Shown: in pieces, positions 1 to 8,569 of the stretch
How the letters are laid out: each line of letters begins with the position of its first letter
How positions within the stretch are numbered: the stretch's first letter is position 1
From: Pseudomonas trivialis
Lineage (GTDB): Bacteria > Pseudomonadota > Gammaproteobacteria > Pseudomonadales > Pseudomonadaceae
Direction: 5' to 3'
Length of the DNA: 64,000 nucleotides
Assembly (NCBI RefSeq): GCF_001439805.1
Contig: NZ_JYLK01000014.1
Coordinates: 118,706-182,705 of the forward strand
Made by a program: the position numbers and the translations under genes
The notes under the pieces: generated by a model
What the model was told of the DNA's origin: nothing
Databases searched by the model: none
The model's input: the letters and a program-made list of their open reading frames with translations, nothing else

Positions 1-204
1 GGTGCTGACGCGTCCCTGCAGCACGCTGTCCAGGTCGATGTAGTGGGTGGCGCCAGGCACGCTCTTGAGCTGCGCCTGAGCTATTTCACCGGCACTGGCG
101 GGCGCCGAGGTCACTTCGACCGGTGCCAGTTGCAGCGTTTCGGCATGCACCGTCGGGCTAAGGGTCAGGGCGGCAAACAGGAGCGGGGATTGGCGCAACA
201 GCAT
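1..204 (-). CDS. TonB-dependent receptor, N-terminal part (runs off the window)
   Basis: Only the first 68 codons are present; the gene continues beyond base 1. They encode a short signal peptide ending in VHA, then LAPVEVTSAPAS and SVPGATHYIDLD, the pattern that opens the plug domain of outer-membrane TonB-dependent receptors (TonB box, then plug). Such proteins import iron chelates or other scarce ligands using TonB energy. The ATG at 204 is the only reasonable start. No Fur box was recognised in the 73 bases upstream. The ligand cannot be told from this fragment. Confidence 0.72.
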   Translation of the reverse strand, partial: MLLRQSPLLFAALTLSPTVHAETLQLAPVEVTSAPASAGEIAQAQLKSVPGATHYIDLDSVLQGRVST

Positions 205-277
205 GGGGCAGGTCCTTGGCATTCGGAAGCATAAGAAGCCTGGCGGCTTCGACGGGTCACGCCTTAAAAACGAATCC

Positions 278-550
278 TTACTTTGCCGCAACGGCCTCCA
301 GCGCTTGCATGAAGTCATCGGCCTCCGACCCCGCAGGGAACCTGAAACCCTGCATTTCATCTGTGGCCAGAATCGCGTCCAGGGTGCTGCGCAACTGCGC
401 TTCGGTCGGCGAGTCCTGCAGCAGTTTCTGCGCCGGCAGCAGCAGCTCCGCCGCGACGCCCTGGACACTCGCGGTGTCGATCACCGCAAACAGGATGAAG
501 CGCAAACGGATGTCGCGATCCGTGAGCCAAACCGTTTTTCGCTTACCCAA
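278..550 (-). CDS. Hypothetical protein, 90 aa
   Basis: Unrecognised small soluble protein with no signal peptide or membrane segment. It begins MGKRKTVWLTDRDIRLRF and then becomes helical and acidic, with even amino-acid use, which suggests a real gene rather than a shadow. It lies 73 bases upstream of the TonB receptor gene on the same strand. A weak hairpin at 234-249 (GAAGCC/GGCTTC arms) sits between the two. A plus-strand frame over the same DNA looks less protein-like. Function unknown. Confidence 0.5.
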   Translation of the reverse strand: MGKRKTVWLTDRDIRLRFILFAVIDTASVQGVAAELLLPAQKLLQDSPTEAQLRSTLDAILATDEMQGFRFPAGSEADDFMQALEAVAAK

Positions 551-677
551 GGTAGGCCTCGATATTTAGGAAAAATCCGAGGCTATTGCCGGTAGAGAGG
601 CGTTTCAAGCGGCCTGTTGCAAGATAGGCCAGTTCCTACATGGGAAAGCGAAACGCCGCACTCCCCGGCCCTGGGTA

Positions 678-1418
678 TCACTGCACCGGCAGAAAATTCA
701 TCAATAACAGGCTTTGCGCATAATTGAGACCGATGCGACGGTAGCGCTCGTCGAGGATCTGGGTAAGCAGGTCCAGGCGCGCGACGATCTTGCCGAACTC
801 AACGGCAAAACTGAGGTTGCTGCCCTCCTCCGAGATCTCGTTGGAAAACAGCAGCAACACGCCATTGGCGTCCTGGCGTTGGCCGAGCAGCCAGGTGGCC
901 TTTTCGATGTTGCGCGCGGCGTTGCTGACAAATTGCGGGTTGATCGAGTCGGTCACGTAAAACCGGGTGCGCCCGCCGTGGGCGGTGACCAGCATGCTGC
1001 CAATGGCGTAGATGAATGCGCCGACGCGGTCGCCACGAAACTCCGGGCTCAGCGAGTAACTCAAGGCGGCCAGGTCACGACGCTCGCCAAGTGCCGGCAA
1101 CGGTTGACGGTTTTCGATGGCCTGGCGGATTGTCCGCGCCGCGGTCACGGCATCCGGGTAGCCCGACTGACGCCACTGGCTCGGGTTGCGCAGGTAGAGC
1201 TTGTTCATCAACAGATACAGGCTCTGCAGGTTATCGCGCATGCCCAGGGTAGCCATGCGGTCCACGCTGGTCTGGAAGAACTCATCAGGTTTGCCTTCGC
1301 TGAATTGCCGGGCCATATCGCGGCCCTGCTGCTGGCTGCACGCCGTGGCACTCAGTGCCAACATCGCCGCGAGCAACAGCGGCCATCGTCTGGTTAAACA
1401 GGTTAAAAGGTGGCTCAT
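678..1418 (-). CDS. Conserved lipoprotein, 246 aa
   Basis: The chosen start (1418, MSHLLTCL) gives a charged N-terminus, a hydrophobic stretch (LLLAAMLALSA) and a lipobox-like TAC with the lipidated Cys followed by SQQQGRD, so an envelope lipoprotein is likely. The frame is open to 1511 but the extra N-terminus spoils the signal peptide. The mature part is helical with no catalytic motif I recognise. It stands alone, diverging from the molybdenum hydroxylase operon across about 280 bases that must hold both promoters. Function unknown. Confidence 0.75.
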   Translation of the reverse strand: MSHLLTCLTRRWPLLLAAMLALSATACSQQQGRDMARQFSEGKPDEFFQTSVDRMATLGMRDNLQSLYLLMNKLYLRNPSQWRQSGYPDAVTAARTIRQAIENRQPLPALGERRDLAALSYSLSPEFRGDRVGAFIYAIGSMLVTAHGGRTRFYVTDSINPQFVSNAARNIEKATWLLGQRQDANGVLLLFSNEISEEGSNLSFAVEFGKIVARLDLLTQILDERYRRIGLNYAQSLLLMNFLPVQ

Positions 1419-1701
1419 CCGCATCCGCTCGAGTCCTGCTGCCTGCACGCTGAATGCGCACACTCGTGACAGGAATAGAGCAGAAGAATGAAAAAAAGTG
1501 CAGCCCTGCATGGCAGATCAGCAACGGACTACAGGCCTGCACTAGCGCATTCCTGCTGAATACTTGCCTGATCCTACGGACTTGCCGCCGATTGGATGAT
1601 AGCCCAGGCCCCGTGGTCTAGAGTGCAACCATGGGCGACCTGCGTCGCACCACTTATAAGAACTCAGCTACACCGCCCGATGATCAGCAGGTGAACCCGC
1701 C

Positions 1702-2157
1702 ATGGAATTACGCATCAACCAAAAAGCCTATCAAGTCGAGGTCGACGCCGACACGCCCCTGTTGTGGGTGATCCGCGACGACCTGGGCATGACCGGCACC
1801 AAGTACGGCTGCGGCCTGGCCCAGTGCGGCGCCTGCTCGGTGCTGGTGGACGGCAACGTGGTGCGCGCCTGCGTCACCCCGGTGGCCGCCGTGGCGGGTC
1901 GCGAGATCACCACCATCGAGGCCATCGAAGCCGATGACGTGGGCAAGCGCGTGGTCGCCGCCTGGGTCGAGCATCAGGTGGCGCAATGCGGTTACTGCCA
2001 GTCCGGCCAGGTGATGGCGGCCACAGCGCTGCTCAAGCACACCCCCGCGCCCACCACGGCGCAGATCGACGCGGCCATGGTCAACCTGTGCCGCTGCGGC
2101 ACCTACAATGCGATCCACACCGCCATGGATGACCTGGCCAAGCAGGAGCGCGCCTGA
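1702..2157 (+). CDS. (2Fe-2S) subunit of a xanthine-oxidase-family hydroxylase, IorA-like
   Basis: Small iron-sulfur subunit (151 aa, usual for the family) of a molybdenum hydroxylase of the isoquinoline 1-oxidoreductase/aldehyde oxidase type. The plant-type cluster is bound by C37, C42, C45 and C57 (CGLAQCGAC...C). The C-terminal helical cluster is bound by C96, C99, C130 and C132 (QCGYCQSG...LCRC). It passes electrons from the Mo centre of the next gene product towards the cytochrome. The stop overlaps the next start by one base (TGATG), implying coupled translation. Substrate not determined by sequence; aldehydes or N-heterocycles are both plausible. Confidence 0.93.
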   Translation: MELRINQKAYQVEVDADTPLLWVIRDDLGMTGTKYGCGLAQCGACSVLVDGNVVRACVTPVAAVAGREITTIEAIEADDVGKRVVAAWVEHQVAQCGYCQSGQVMAATALLKHTPAPTTAQIDAAMVNLCRCGTYNAIHTAMDDLAKQERA

Positions 2158-4394
2158 TGAATACGCCTCTGTCTTTGCCTGAATTGCCCCTGGGTGATCC
2201 GGTCAACCTGTCGCGCCGACGCTTTCTGGCCAGCACCGCCGTGGGCGCGCTGGTGATCGGCTTCGGCCTGCCGCTGGGCTCGGCCCGGGTGCAGGCGGCC
2301 ACGGCCAACGCCGCAGAGCGCGGCACCCAGGTGCCGGCGTTTCTGGAGATTCGCCCCGACGGCAGCGTGCGCCTGCTCAGCCCCTTCATGGAAGGCGGCC
2401 AGGGCACCCACACCGCCATGGCGCAGATCGTCGGCGAAGAGCTGGACGCCGACCCCGCCACCTTCGTGGTCGAGGCCGCTCCACCGGGCGAAGCCTACGT
2501 AGTGATGGAAAACGGCATACGCATCACCGGCGGCAGCATGTCGGTGCGCATGAGCTACCCGACCATGCGCCGCCTGGGCGCCCTCGCGCGCGCCATGCTG
2601 CTGCAGGCCGGCGCCGAACAGCTCGGCGTACCGCTCGCCGAACTCACCACCCAACCCGGCCGCGTGGTGCACGCAGCGTCCGGCCGTTCGCTGGGCTACG
2701 GCGAATTGGCCGGGCGCGCCCTGGACCTGCCGGTGCCCGACCCGGCCAGCATCACGCTGCGCGACCCGAGCCAGTTCCGCTGGATCGGCAAACCGGTGAA
2801 ACGCCTGGACGCCTACGACAAATCCACCGGCAAGGCGCTGTATACCATCGACCTGAAAGTCGACGACATGCTCCATGCCGCCGTGCAGCACGCGCCCCGC
2901 CTGGGCATGACCGTCGGCAGCCTGCGCAACCAGGCGCAGGTCGAGGCGATGAAAGGCGTGCATTCGGTGCACACCCTGCCCGGCGCCGTGGCGGTGGTGG
3001 CCGAACGCTGGTGGCACGCCAAACGCGCCGTCGAAGCAATCCAGGTGGATTGGCTGGAAGCGGCCGCCGATTCGAAGCTGCGCGCAATGCCTGCCGACTT
3101 TTCCACCGACAAGCACCGCGAATTCCTCGCCGCCCAGCAGGGTCCGGCCCGTGATGACGAGCACGAAGGCGACGTGGCCGGCGCGCTGAAAAACGCCAAA
3201 ACCCGGGTCGAGGCCACCTACCACAACCAATACCTCAACCATGCCCAGCTGGAGCCACCCTCAGCCCTGGCGCGCTTCAACCCCGATGGTTCACTCGAGG
3301 TGTGGCTGCCCAACCAGGCACCGGACATGTTCCGCGCCGACATCGCCAAGCGCACCGGCCTTGATCCTGCGCGCATCACCCTGCACTCGCCGCTGCTGGG
3401 CGGGTTTTTCGGTCGGCATTTCCTCTATGAGTCGGCCAATCCCTACCCGCAGGCCATCGCACTGGCCAAAGCCGTGGGCCGCCCGATCAAACTGATCTGG
3501 AGCCGCGAGGAAGAGTTCCTGCGTGACGTATTGCGCCCGCTGGCGGTGGTCAAGTTCCGCGCTGCGCTGGATGACAAAGGCCTGCCGGTCGCCATCGAGG
3601 CGGTCAGCGCCACCGAAGGCCCGACCGAAGCCCTCGCCGGCAAACAGGGCGACAAGATTGACCCCACGGCCCTTGAAGGGTTGACGGGCAAAAGCTACGC
3701 GATCCCCAACAAGCGCATCGCGCAGATCTACGTCAAAGGCCCGGCCATGCTCGGTTACTGGCGCTCGGTGGGCAATTCGCTCAACGACTTTTTCTACGAA
3801 GCGTTCCTCGATGAACTGGCGGACAAGGGCGGTCACGACCCCTATGAGTTGCGCCTGCACCTGCTGCGCGACAATCCGCGACTGACCACCTTGCTCAAGG
3901 CCGCGGCCGAGTTGTCCGGTGGCTGGAGACGGGGCCCTTACACCGCCGAAGACGGCAGCCGCCGCGCCCGTGGCGTGGCGATGGCGTCGCCGTTCGGTTC
4001 CCATGCGGCGGTGGTCGCCGAAGTGTCGATCGAGCACGGCCAGGTCAAGGTGCATCACATCTGGGAAGCGATTGACCCGGGCAGTATCGTCAACCCGGCG
4101 ATCGTGCAGGCACAGGTGGCCGGCGCCGTGGCGTTGGGCCTGTCGCAAACCCTGCTGGAGGAAGCGGTGTACGTGGACGGCAAGCCACGGGCGCGCAACT
4201 ACGACCTGTACCCGATCCTGCCGCCCTCACGCATGGCGCAGGTGCACGTGAAAATCATCGAGAGTGGCGAAAAAATGGGCGGTATCGGCGAACCACCGCT
4301 GCCCGCAGTGGCGCCGGCCGTGGCTAACGCGGTGGCGCAGTTGACCGGCCAGCGCATCCGCAGCTTGCCATTGAGCCGATACACCTTCAGTTAA
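2157..4394 (+). CDS. Molybdopterin-binding large subunit, IorB-like aldehyde/isoquinoline oxidoreductase
   Basis: Catalytic Mo subunit, 745 aa. It opens with a twin-arginine-like signal (SRRRFLAS, then a hydrophobic stretch at about 28-50), so the folded holoenzyme is probably exported to the periplasm. The family core is visible: LGGFFGR before the substrate channel, and the C-terminal GIGEPPLP motif whose Glu712 is the expected base near the Mo. Together with the 2Fe-2S subunit and the membrane-anchored cytochrome c 15 bases downstream it forms the bacterial three-subunit type that feeds electrons into the respiratory chain instead of FAD. Proteins of this layout are often called isoquinoline 1-oxidoreductase, but that substrate is not proven here. 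Confidence 0.92.
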   Translation: MNTPLSLPELPLGDPVNLSRRRFLASTAVGALVIGFGLPLGSARVQAATANAAERGTQVPAFLEIRPDGSVRLLSPFMEGGQGTHTAMAQIVGEELDADPATFVVEAAPPGEAYVVMENGIRITGGSMSVRMSYPTMRRLGALARAMLLQAGAEQLGVPLAELTTQPGRVVHAASGRSLGYGELAGRALDLPVPDPASITLRDPSQFRWIGKPVKRLDAYDKSTGKALYTIDLKVDDMLHAAVQHAPRLGMTVGSLRNQAQVEAMKGVHSVHTLPGAVAVVAERWWHAKRAVEAIQVDWLEAAADSKLRAMPADFSTDKHREFLAAQQGPARDDEHEGDVAGALKNAKTRVEATYHNQYLNHAQLEPPSALARFNPDGSLEVWLPNQAPDMFRADIAKRTGLDPARITLHSPLLGGFFGRHFLYESANPYPQAIALAKAVGRPIKLIWSREEEFLRDVLRPLAVVKFRAALDDKGLPVAIEAVSATEGPTEALAGKQGDKIDPTALEGLTGKSYAIPNKRIAQIYVKGPAMLGYWRSVGNSLNDFFYEAFLDELADKGGHDPYELRLHLLRDNPRLTTLLKAAAELSGGWRRGPYTAEDGSRRARGVAMASPFGSHAAVVAEVSIEHGQVKVHHIWEAIDPGSIVNPAIVQAQVAGAVALGLSQTLLEEAVYVDGKPRARNYDLYPILPPSRMAQVHVKIIESGEKMGGIGEPPLPAVAPAVANAVAQLTGQRIRSLPLSRYTFS

Positions 4395-4409
4395 GGACAG
4401 GGAGCGCCC

Positions 4410-5747
4410 ATGAACACCCGACGATTCGCCCGAACCGCAGGCTGGCTCGCCCTGCCCTGCCTGATCGCCGCTGGCCTGCTGGCCTGGTATGTCACCCGCG
4501 AACCTGCCTCGCCGTTCGAGCAGGAACAGGCCACAACCTTCGACCCTGCCCTGGTCAGCCGTGGCGAGTATGTCGCGCGCCTCGGCGACTGCGTGGCCTG
4601 CCACAGCCTTGCCGGCAAGGCGCCCTTTGCCGGTGGCCTGGAGATGGCCACGCCGCTGGGCACGATCCACGCCACCAATATCACTCCGGATCCAGGCGTC
4701 GGCATCGGTGCCTACAGCCTGGCCGACTTCGACCGCGCGGTACGCCAGGGCGTGGCGCCGGGCGGCCGCCGACTCTACCCGGCCATGCCCTACCCGTCTT
4801 ATGTGAAGCTCAGCGACGATGACGTGCGCGCGCTGTATGCGTTCTTCATGAAAGGCGTGCAACCGGCCAGCGAGCCCAATATTCCCAGCGCCATCCCCTG
4901 GCCGCTGAACATGCGCTGGCCTATCGCCCTGTGGAACGGCGTGTTCGCCCCCACGGCCACCTACGCCGCCAAACCGGGGCAGGATGCACTGTGGAACCGT
5001 GGCGCCTATATCGTCCAGGGCCCGGGCCATTGCGGCAGTTGCCACACGCCGCGCGGCTTGGCCTTCAACGAAAAAGCCCTGGATGAGACCGGCACGCCAT
5101 TCCTCGCCGGCGCGCTGCTTGACGGCTGGTACGCGCCGAGCCTGCGCCAGGACCAAAACACCGGCCTGGGCCGCTGGAGCGAGCCGCAGATCGTGCAATT
5201 CCTCAAGACCGGGCGCAACCCGCACGCAGTGGTGTACGGCTCGATGACCGAGGCCTTCAACAATTCCACGCAATTCATGGCCGACGACGACCTGGCCGCC
5301 ATCGCCCGCTACCTCAAATCACTGCCCGGCGACCCACAGCGCGACGGTGCGCCCTGGCAGTACCAGGCGGCCGCTACTGACACACGCCCCGGCGCCCATC
5401 TGTACGCGACACGTTGCGCCTCCTGCCACGGCCTGGACGGCAAGGGCCAGCCCGACTGGATGCCCCCCCTGGCCGGCGCCACCTCGGCGCTGGCCAAGGA
5501 AGCCGCCTCGGCCATCAACATCACCCTCAACGGCTCCCAACGCATCGTCGCCGCAGGCGTACCCGATGCCTACCGCATGCCGGCGTTCCGCGAGCAACTT
5601 TCCGACCAGGAAATCGCCCAGGTGCTGACCTATATGCGCAGCACGTGGGGCAACACTGGCGGCGCAGTGGACGCCAGGGACGTCAACAAACTGCGCGGCC
5701 ATACCGACCCGGCCAGCAGTAGCCCGATCATTTTGCATATGCGGTAA
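4410..5747 (+). CDS. Three-haem cytochrome c subunit (alcohol/aldehyde dehydrogenase type)
   Basis: 445 aa with an N-terminal membrane anchor or signal (residues about 10-27) and three CXXCH haem-binding sites: C61-H65 (CVACH), C208-H212 (CGSCH) and C336-H340 (CASCH). This matches the cytochrome subunit of membrane alcohol and aldehyde dehydrogenases, which moves electrons from the dehydrogenase to ubiquinone or a terminal oxidase. Starting 15 bases after the Mo subunit with a GGGAG ribosome site, it completes the operon. A REP hairpin follows 50 bases downstream. Confidence 0.93.
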   Translation: MNTRRFARTAGWLALPCLIAAGLLAWYVTREPASPFEQEQATTFDPALVSRGEYVARLGDCVACHSLAGKAPFAGGLEMATPLGTIHATNITPDPGVGIGAYSLADFDRAVRQGVAPGGRRLYPAMPYPSYVKLSDDDVRALYAFFMKGVQPASEPNIPSAIPWPLNMRWPIALWNGVFAPTATYAAKPGQDALWNRGAYIVQGPGHCGSCHTPRGLAFNEKALDETGTPFLAGALLDGWYAPSLRQDQNTGLGRWSEPQIVQFLKTGRNPHAVVYGSMTEAFNNSTQFMADDDLAAIARYLKSLPGDPQRDGAPWQYQAAATDTRPGAHLYATRCASCHGLDGKGQPDWMPPLAGATSALAKEAASAINITLNGSQRIVAAGVPDAYRMPAFREQLSDQEIAQVLTYMRSTWGNTGGAVDARDVNKLRGHTDPASSSPIILHMR

Positions 5748-6101
5748 GAGCGCGGCAGCCTGAGAGCCAACCGGGATGGTCTGCCGAGCGCTGTACAACA
5801 TGTGGGAGGGGGCTTGCTCCCTCCCACATGTTGATCTCCATTGGTCTGATGGATATCACACTGCTTTTGATCGTGGGCGCCCCGTCCAACCAGGCTGGCT
5901 TGAATCCGTGGGCCGCCGTAAGGGCGGAACCCATAGCAGCCATCACCGCAGCAACGGATATCTCCCCCTCAAAAGCCCCCAAATCCGTAACATTTTTGGC
6001 AATATCCCCCTCTCCATCATTTCTCCACAAACCCTCCCACAAAAGCGCATGGTAATTACGCACAATCCCCCCGCCCCCACGGCAACCACACCGAGTCCAC
6101 C
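5748..6101. other. Intergenic region with REP hairpin, no convincing gene
   Basis: 354 bases between the cytochrome c gene and the response regulator. It holds the REP hairpin at 5798-5831. Minus-strand frames across it (for example 5728-6063) resemble the repeat-derived open frames common in Pseudomonas spacers rather than a protein. The promoter of the two-component system should lie in the AT-richer last 120 bases; no consensus promoter stands out. Confidence 0.6.
5798..5831. repeat. REP-like palindrome
   Basis: Perfect 13-base arms (ACATGTGGGAGGG at 5798-5810 and its complement at 5819-5831) around the loop GGCTTGCT. This is a common Pseudomonas REP form (GGGAGGGGGCTTGCTCCCTCCC). It lies just after the cytochrome operon and may stabilise the mRNA 3' end; there is no T-run for a classical terminator. 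Confidence 0.85.
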
Positions 6102-6830
6102 ATGAACGACCTGCCCAACACCGCCCGGGAAACCCAGGCGCTGGTACTGATCGCCGAAGACGAACCCGAAATCGCCGACATCCTCATCGCCTATCTCAAG
6201 CGCGCCGGGTTTCGCACCGCCCATGCGCTGGACGGCCGGCGCGCGCTGGAGCTGCATCAGACGCTCAAGCCGGACCTGCTGCTGCTCGATGTGCTCATGC
6301 CCCACGTGGACGGCTGGAAGGTGCTGGCCGAAGTACGTCATCGCGGCAACACGCCGGTGATCATGCTGACCGCACAGGACCAGGACCTGGACAAGCTGAT
6401 GGGCCTGCGCATCGGCGCCGACGACTACATCGTCAAACCGTTCAACCCGGCCGAAGTGGTGGCGCGCACCCAGGCCGTGCTGCGCCGCACCACCGACTAT
6501 CAATACGTGTCGGCCAGCAGCGTGCTGCGCGTGGATGCGTTCGAGATCGATATCGAAAGCCACGACGTCACGGTGCGCAGGGCGGGCGAGGCGTTAACGC
6601 TGCTGCTCACCGCCACCGAATTCAAATTGCTCGCACAACTGGCCAAGGCGCCCAAGCGCGTGTTCAGCCGCGCCGAGCTGCTGGCGCTGTGCTCGCCGGA
6701 AAGCGACAGCCTGGAACGCACGGTGGACAGCCATATCAGCAAGCTGCGCCGCAAGATCGAAGACCTTGGCCTGCAAGGCGTGCCCGAAAGTATCCGGGGC
6801 GTGGGCTATCGATTTGGGAGTGTGGCGTGA
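6102..6830 (+). CDS. OmpR-family response regulator
   Basis: 242 aa. The receiver domain (about 15-128) has acidic residues E19, D20 and E21, the phospho-acceptor D63 (LLLLDVLMP) and the conserved Lys in the VKPF motif. The winged-helix OmpR-type DNA-binding domain follows (about 145-240, ending SIRGVGYRFG). It resembles BaeR. The gene overlaps the downstream kinase by 3 bases (GTGA), so the pair is made together. Its target is not shown; the preceding molybdenum hydroxylase operon is one candidate by position only. Confidence 0.93.
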   Translation: MNDLPNTARETQALVLIAEDEPEIADILIAYLKRAGFRTAHALDGRRALELHQTLKPDLLLLDVLMPHVDGWKVLAEVRHRGNTPVIMLTAQDQDLDKLMGLRIGADDYIVKPFNPAEVVARTQAVLRRTTDYQYVSASSVLRVDAFEIDIESHDVTVRRAGEALTLLLTATEFKLLAQLAKAPKRVFSRAELLALCSPESDSLERTVDSHISKLRRKIEDLGLQGVPESIRGVGYRFGSVA

Positions 6831-7888
6831 AGATTCTCAACGGCTTGAGCCGCCAGATCATTGTGTCGATGTCGGCCGTGGTGCTGTGCGTCATCGCCCT
6901 CGCCGTGGTCGGCTCCTACGTGTTCTATTCGCTGTTGTGGGCCTATTGGCCGCTGTCCGAAGAAGACGTGGACACGTGGATGCCGTCCAATATCGAGTGG
7001 GCCTGGATGGGGCTGATCACGCTGGTCAGCCTGGCCGTGGGCGCGGTGGTGACGTTGAAGTTATCGCGCCGGATTCTGATGCCCTTGAACTCGGTCGCCG
7101 AGAGCCTGCGCAAACTGGCCGACGGTGACCTGGAAGCCCAAGCCGTGGCGGGTGAACACCCCATCGGCGAGGCGGCGATTCTGGTGGATGACTTCAACAG
7201 CATGGCTCAGCGCCTTAAACGCATGGCCCAGGAGCAGGCGTTCTGGAACGCGGCGATTGCCCACGAACTGCGCACGCCCCTGACAATTCTGCGCGGACGC
7301 CTGCAAGGCCTGGCCGAAGGCGTTTTCGAACCGGACAACGCACAGTTCTACAGCCTGCTGGGCCAGGTCGAAGGCCTGACGCGGCTGATCGAAGACCTGC
7401 GGGTGGTCGGGCTGGCCGACAGCGGCTACCTGGAACTGCACCTGCAGAACGCCGACCTCGCTGCCGGGATCGAGGACGATGTGCGGCTGTTCGAACCAAG
7501 CCTCACGGCCGCCGGGTTCGTGCTGCACCTGGACCTGCAACGCCGTTTGATGCGCTGCGATCCCGGGCGGATCCGCCAGGCCTTGCTTGCCCTGCTGGAC
7601 AATATCCGCCGCCACGCCACGCCAGGTAACGTCAACATCCACTTGAGCACGCGCGACGCGATCCATTATCTGCGGGTGCGCGATGACGGCCCCGGCATCG
7701 ACGCCGAATTTGCCGTGCACCTGTTCGAAGCGTTCCAGCGCGGCGAAAACTCGCGCTCCAGGGCCCAGGGCGGCAGCGGCCTGGGCCTGGCGGTGGTGCG
7801 CGCGATTGCCCTCGCCCATGGCGGTGCGGTGAGCTGCCGACGCATGGAAAACGGCGGCACTCTGTTCGAATTCAGCTGGCCCGTTTGA
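6827..7888 (+). CDS. Sensor histidine kinase, BaeS-like
   Basis: 353 aa from the GTG at 6827, which overlaps the regulator's stop (GTGA). Two membrane segments (about residues 12-34 and 58-80) enclose a very short periplasmic loop, then comes a HAMP domain, the phosphoacceptor motif AHELRTPL (H-box) and an ATPase domain with DDGPGID and GGSGLGLAVV boxes. The short loop suggests sensing within or at the membrane, as in envelope-stress kinases. Upstream in-frame starts would run into the regulator gene and are rejected. Confidence 0.92.
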   Translation: MKILNGLSRQIIVSMSAVVLCVIALAVVGSYVFYSLLWAYWPLSEEDVDTWMPSNIEWAWMGLITLVSLAVGAVVTLKLSRRILMPLNSVAESLRKLADGDLEAQAVAGEHPIGEAAILVDDFNSMAQRLKRMAQEQAFWNAAIAHELRTPLTILRGRLQGLAEGVFEPDNAQFYSLLGQVEGLTRLIEDLRVVGLADSGYLELHLQNADLAAGIEDDVRLFEPSLTAAGFVLHLDLQRRLMRCDPGRIRQALLALLDNIRRHATPGNVNIHLSTRDAIHYLRVRDDGPGIDAEFAVHLFEAFQRGENSRSRAQGGSGLGLAVVRAIALAHGGAVSCRRMENGGTLFEFSWPV

Positions 7889-7904
7889 TCAATCGGATAC
7901 CACG

Positions 7905-8096
7905 ATGCGCGTCTTTGCCTGGCTGTTCAGCTCCACCCCCGACTACCGGGACTTCGCTTTACTGGATAACCATGGCGTGTGTATCGCATTCAAACGCTGT
8001 ACCGCCCAGCCTGCCAACGGCGACTGGGTCGCCGTCAATGAGATCAACCTGAGCTGGCTGGGCAGACCGTTGCCCGGCAGAGCCCGAACCGTTTAA
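7905..8096 (+). CDS. Small hypothetical protein, 63 aa
   Basis: Follows the kinase by 16 bases on the same strand. It encodes a compact soluble peptide (MRVFAWLFSSTPDYRDF...), without signal or known domain. Composition looks protein-like and the position suggests co-transcription with the two-component genes. No function can be assigned. Confidence 0.5.
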   Translation: MRVFAWLFSSTPDYRDFALLDNHGVCIAFKRCTAQPANGDWVAVNEINLSWLGRPLPGRARTV

Positions 8097-8129
8097 CAAC
8101 CTTCGTCCTGTACGCAGTGGCCTACCCTT

Positions 8130-8441
8130 ATGTCGAACACGTATCTGTCCAAGCTTGAAGACTCACTGAGACTGCACACCGCCCGGTTGAAAAAGTGGCA
8201 GCGGCTGTGGGTGCCCTTGCAGCAGCGCGCACCAAAATGGGTCCTGGGGCTGTGGACTCTGGGGGTGTTCTTCTCGTTGATCACCGAGTTCTACGCGCAC
8301 TGGATGGTGACCGCGCCGTTGATCCTTGCGTTGATCGTCGCCGAAATCGTGATCGATGAGCGGCAAATGACGCTGTCCTTGCAGGCCGATAAACTGCGCG
8401 ACCTGCTCAGGACCGCCAGGCATCGCTATGCCTGCCCTTGA
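8130..8441 (+). CDS. Small membrane protein, 103 aa
   Basis: A basic amphipathic N-terminus of about 45 residues is followed by two adjacent hydrophobic segments (VLGLWTLGVFFSLI and APLILALIVAEIVI) and a basic C-terminal tail, predicting a small inner-membrane hairpin protein. It lies 33 bases after the previous small gene. No family recognised; possibly an accessory of the upstream two-component system, by position only. Confidence 0.55.
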   Translation: MSNTYLSKLEDSLRLHTARLKKWQRLWVPLQQRAPKWVLGLWTLGVFFSLITEFYAHWMVTAPLILALIVAEIVIDERQMTLSLQADKLRDLLRTARHRYACP

Positions 8442-8569
8442 GGGTTATGTGCCTGGCGCATGGCCCATTCTTAAACGTCATAACGCTGCTTTCATCTGCG
8501 TGGTAGGCTCGCTGGTTTATAAACAGGCATTGATCGTGCATTAGACGATGGCCAGAACCAGGAAAGATC

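Noticed and set aside
5728..6063. Minus-strand frame of 111 codons after the cytochrome gene
   Set aside because: It spans the REP palindrome and resembles repeat-derived spacer frames found widely in Pseudomonas.
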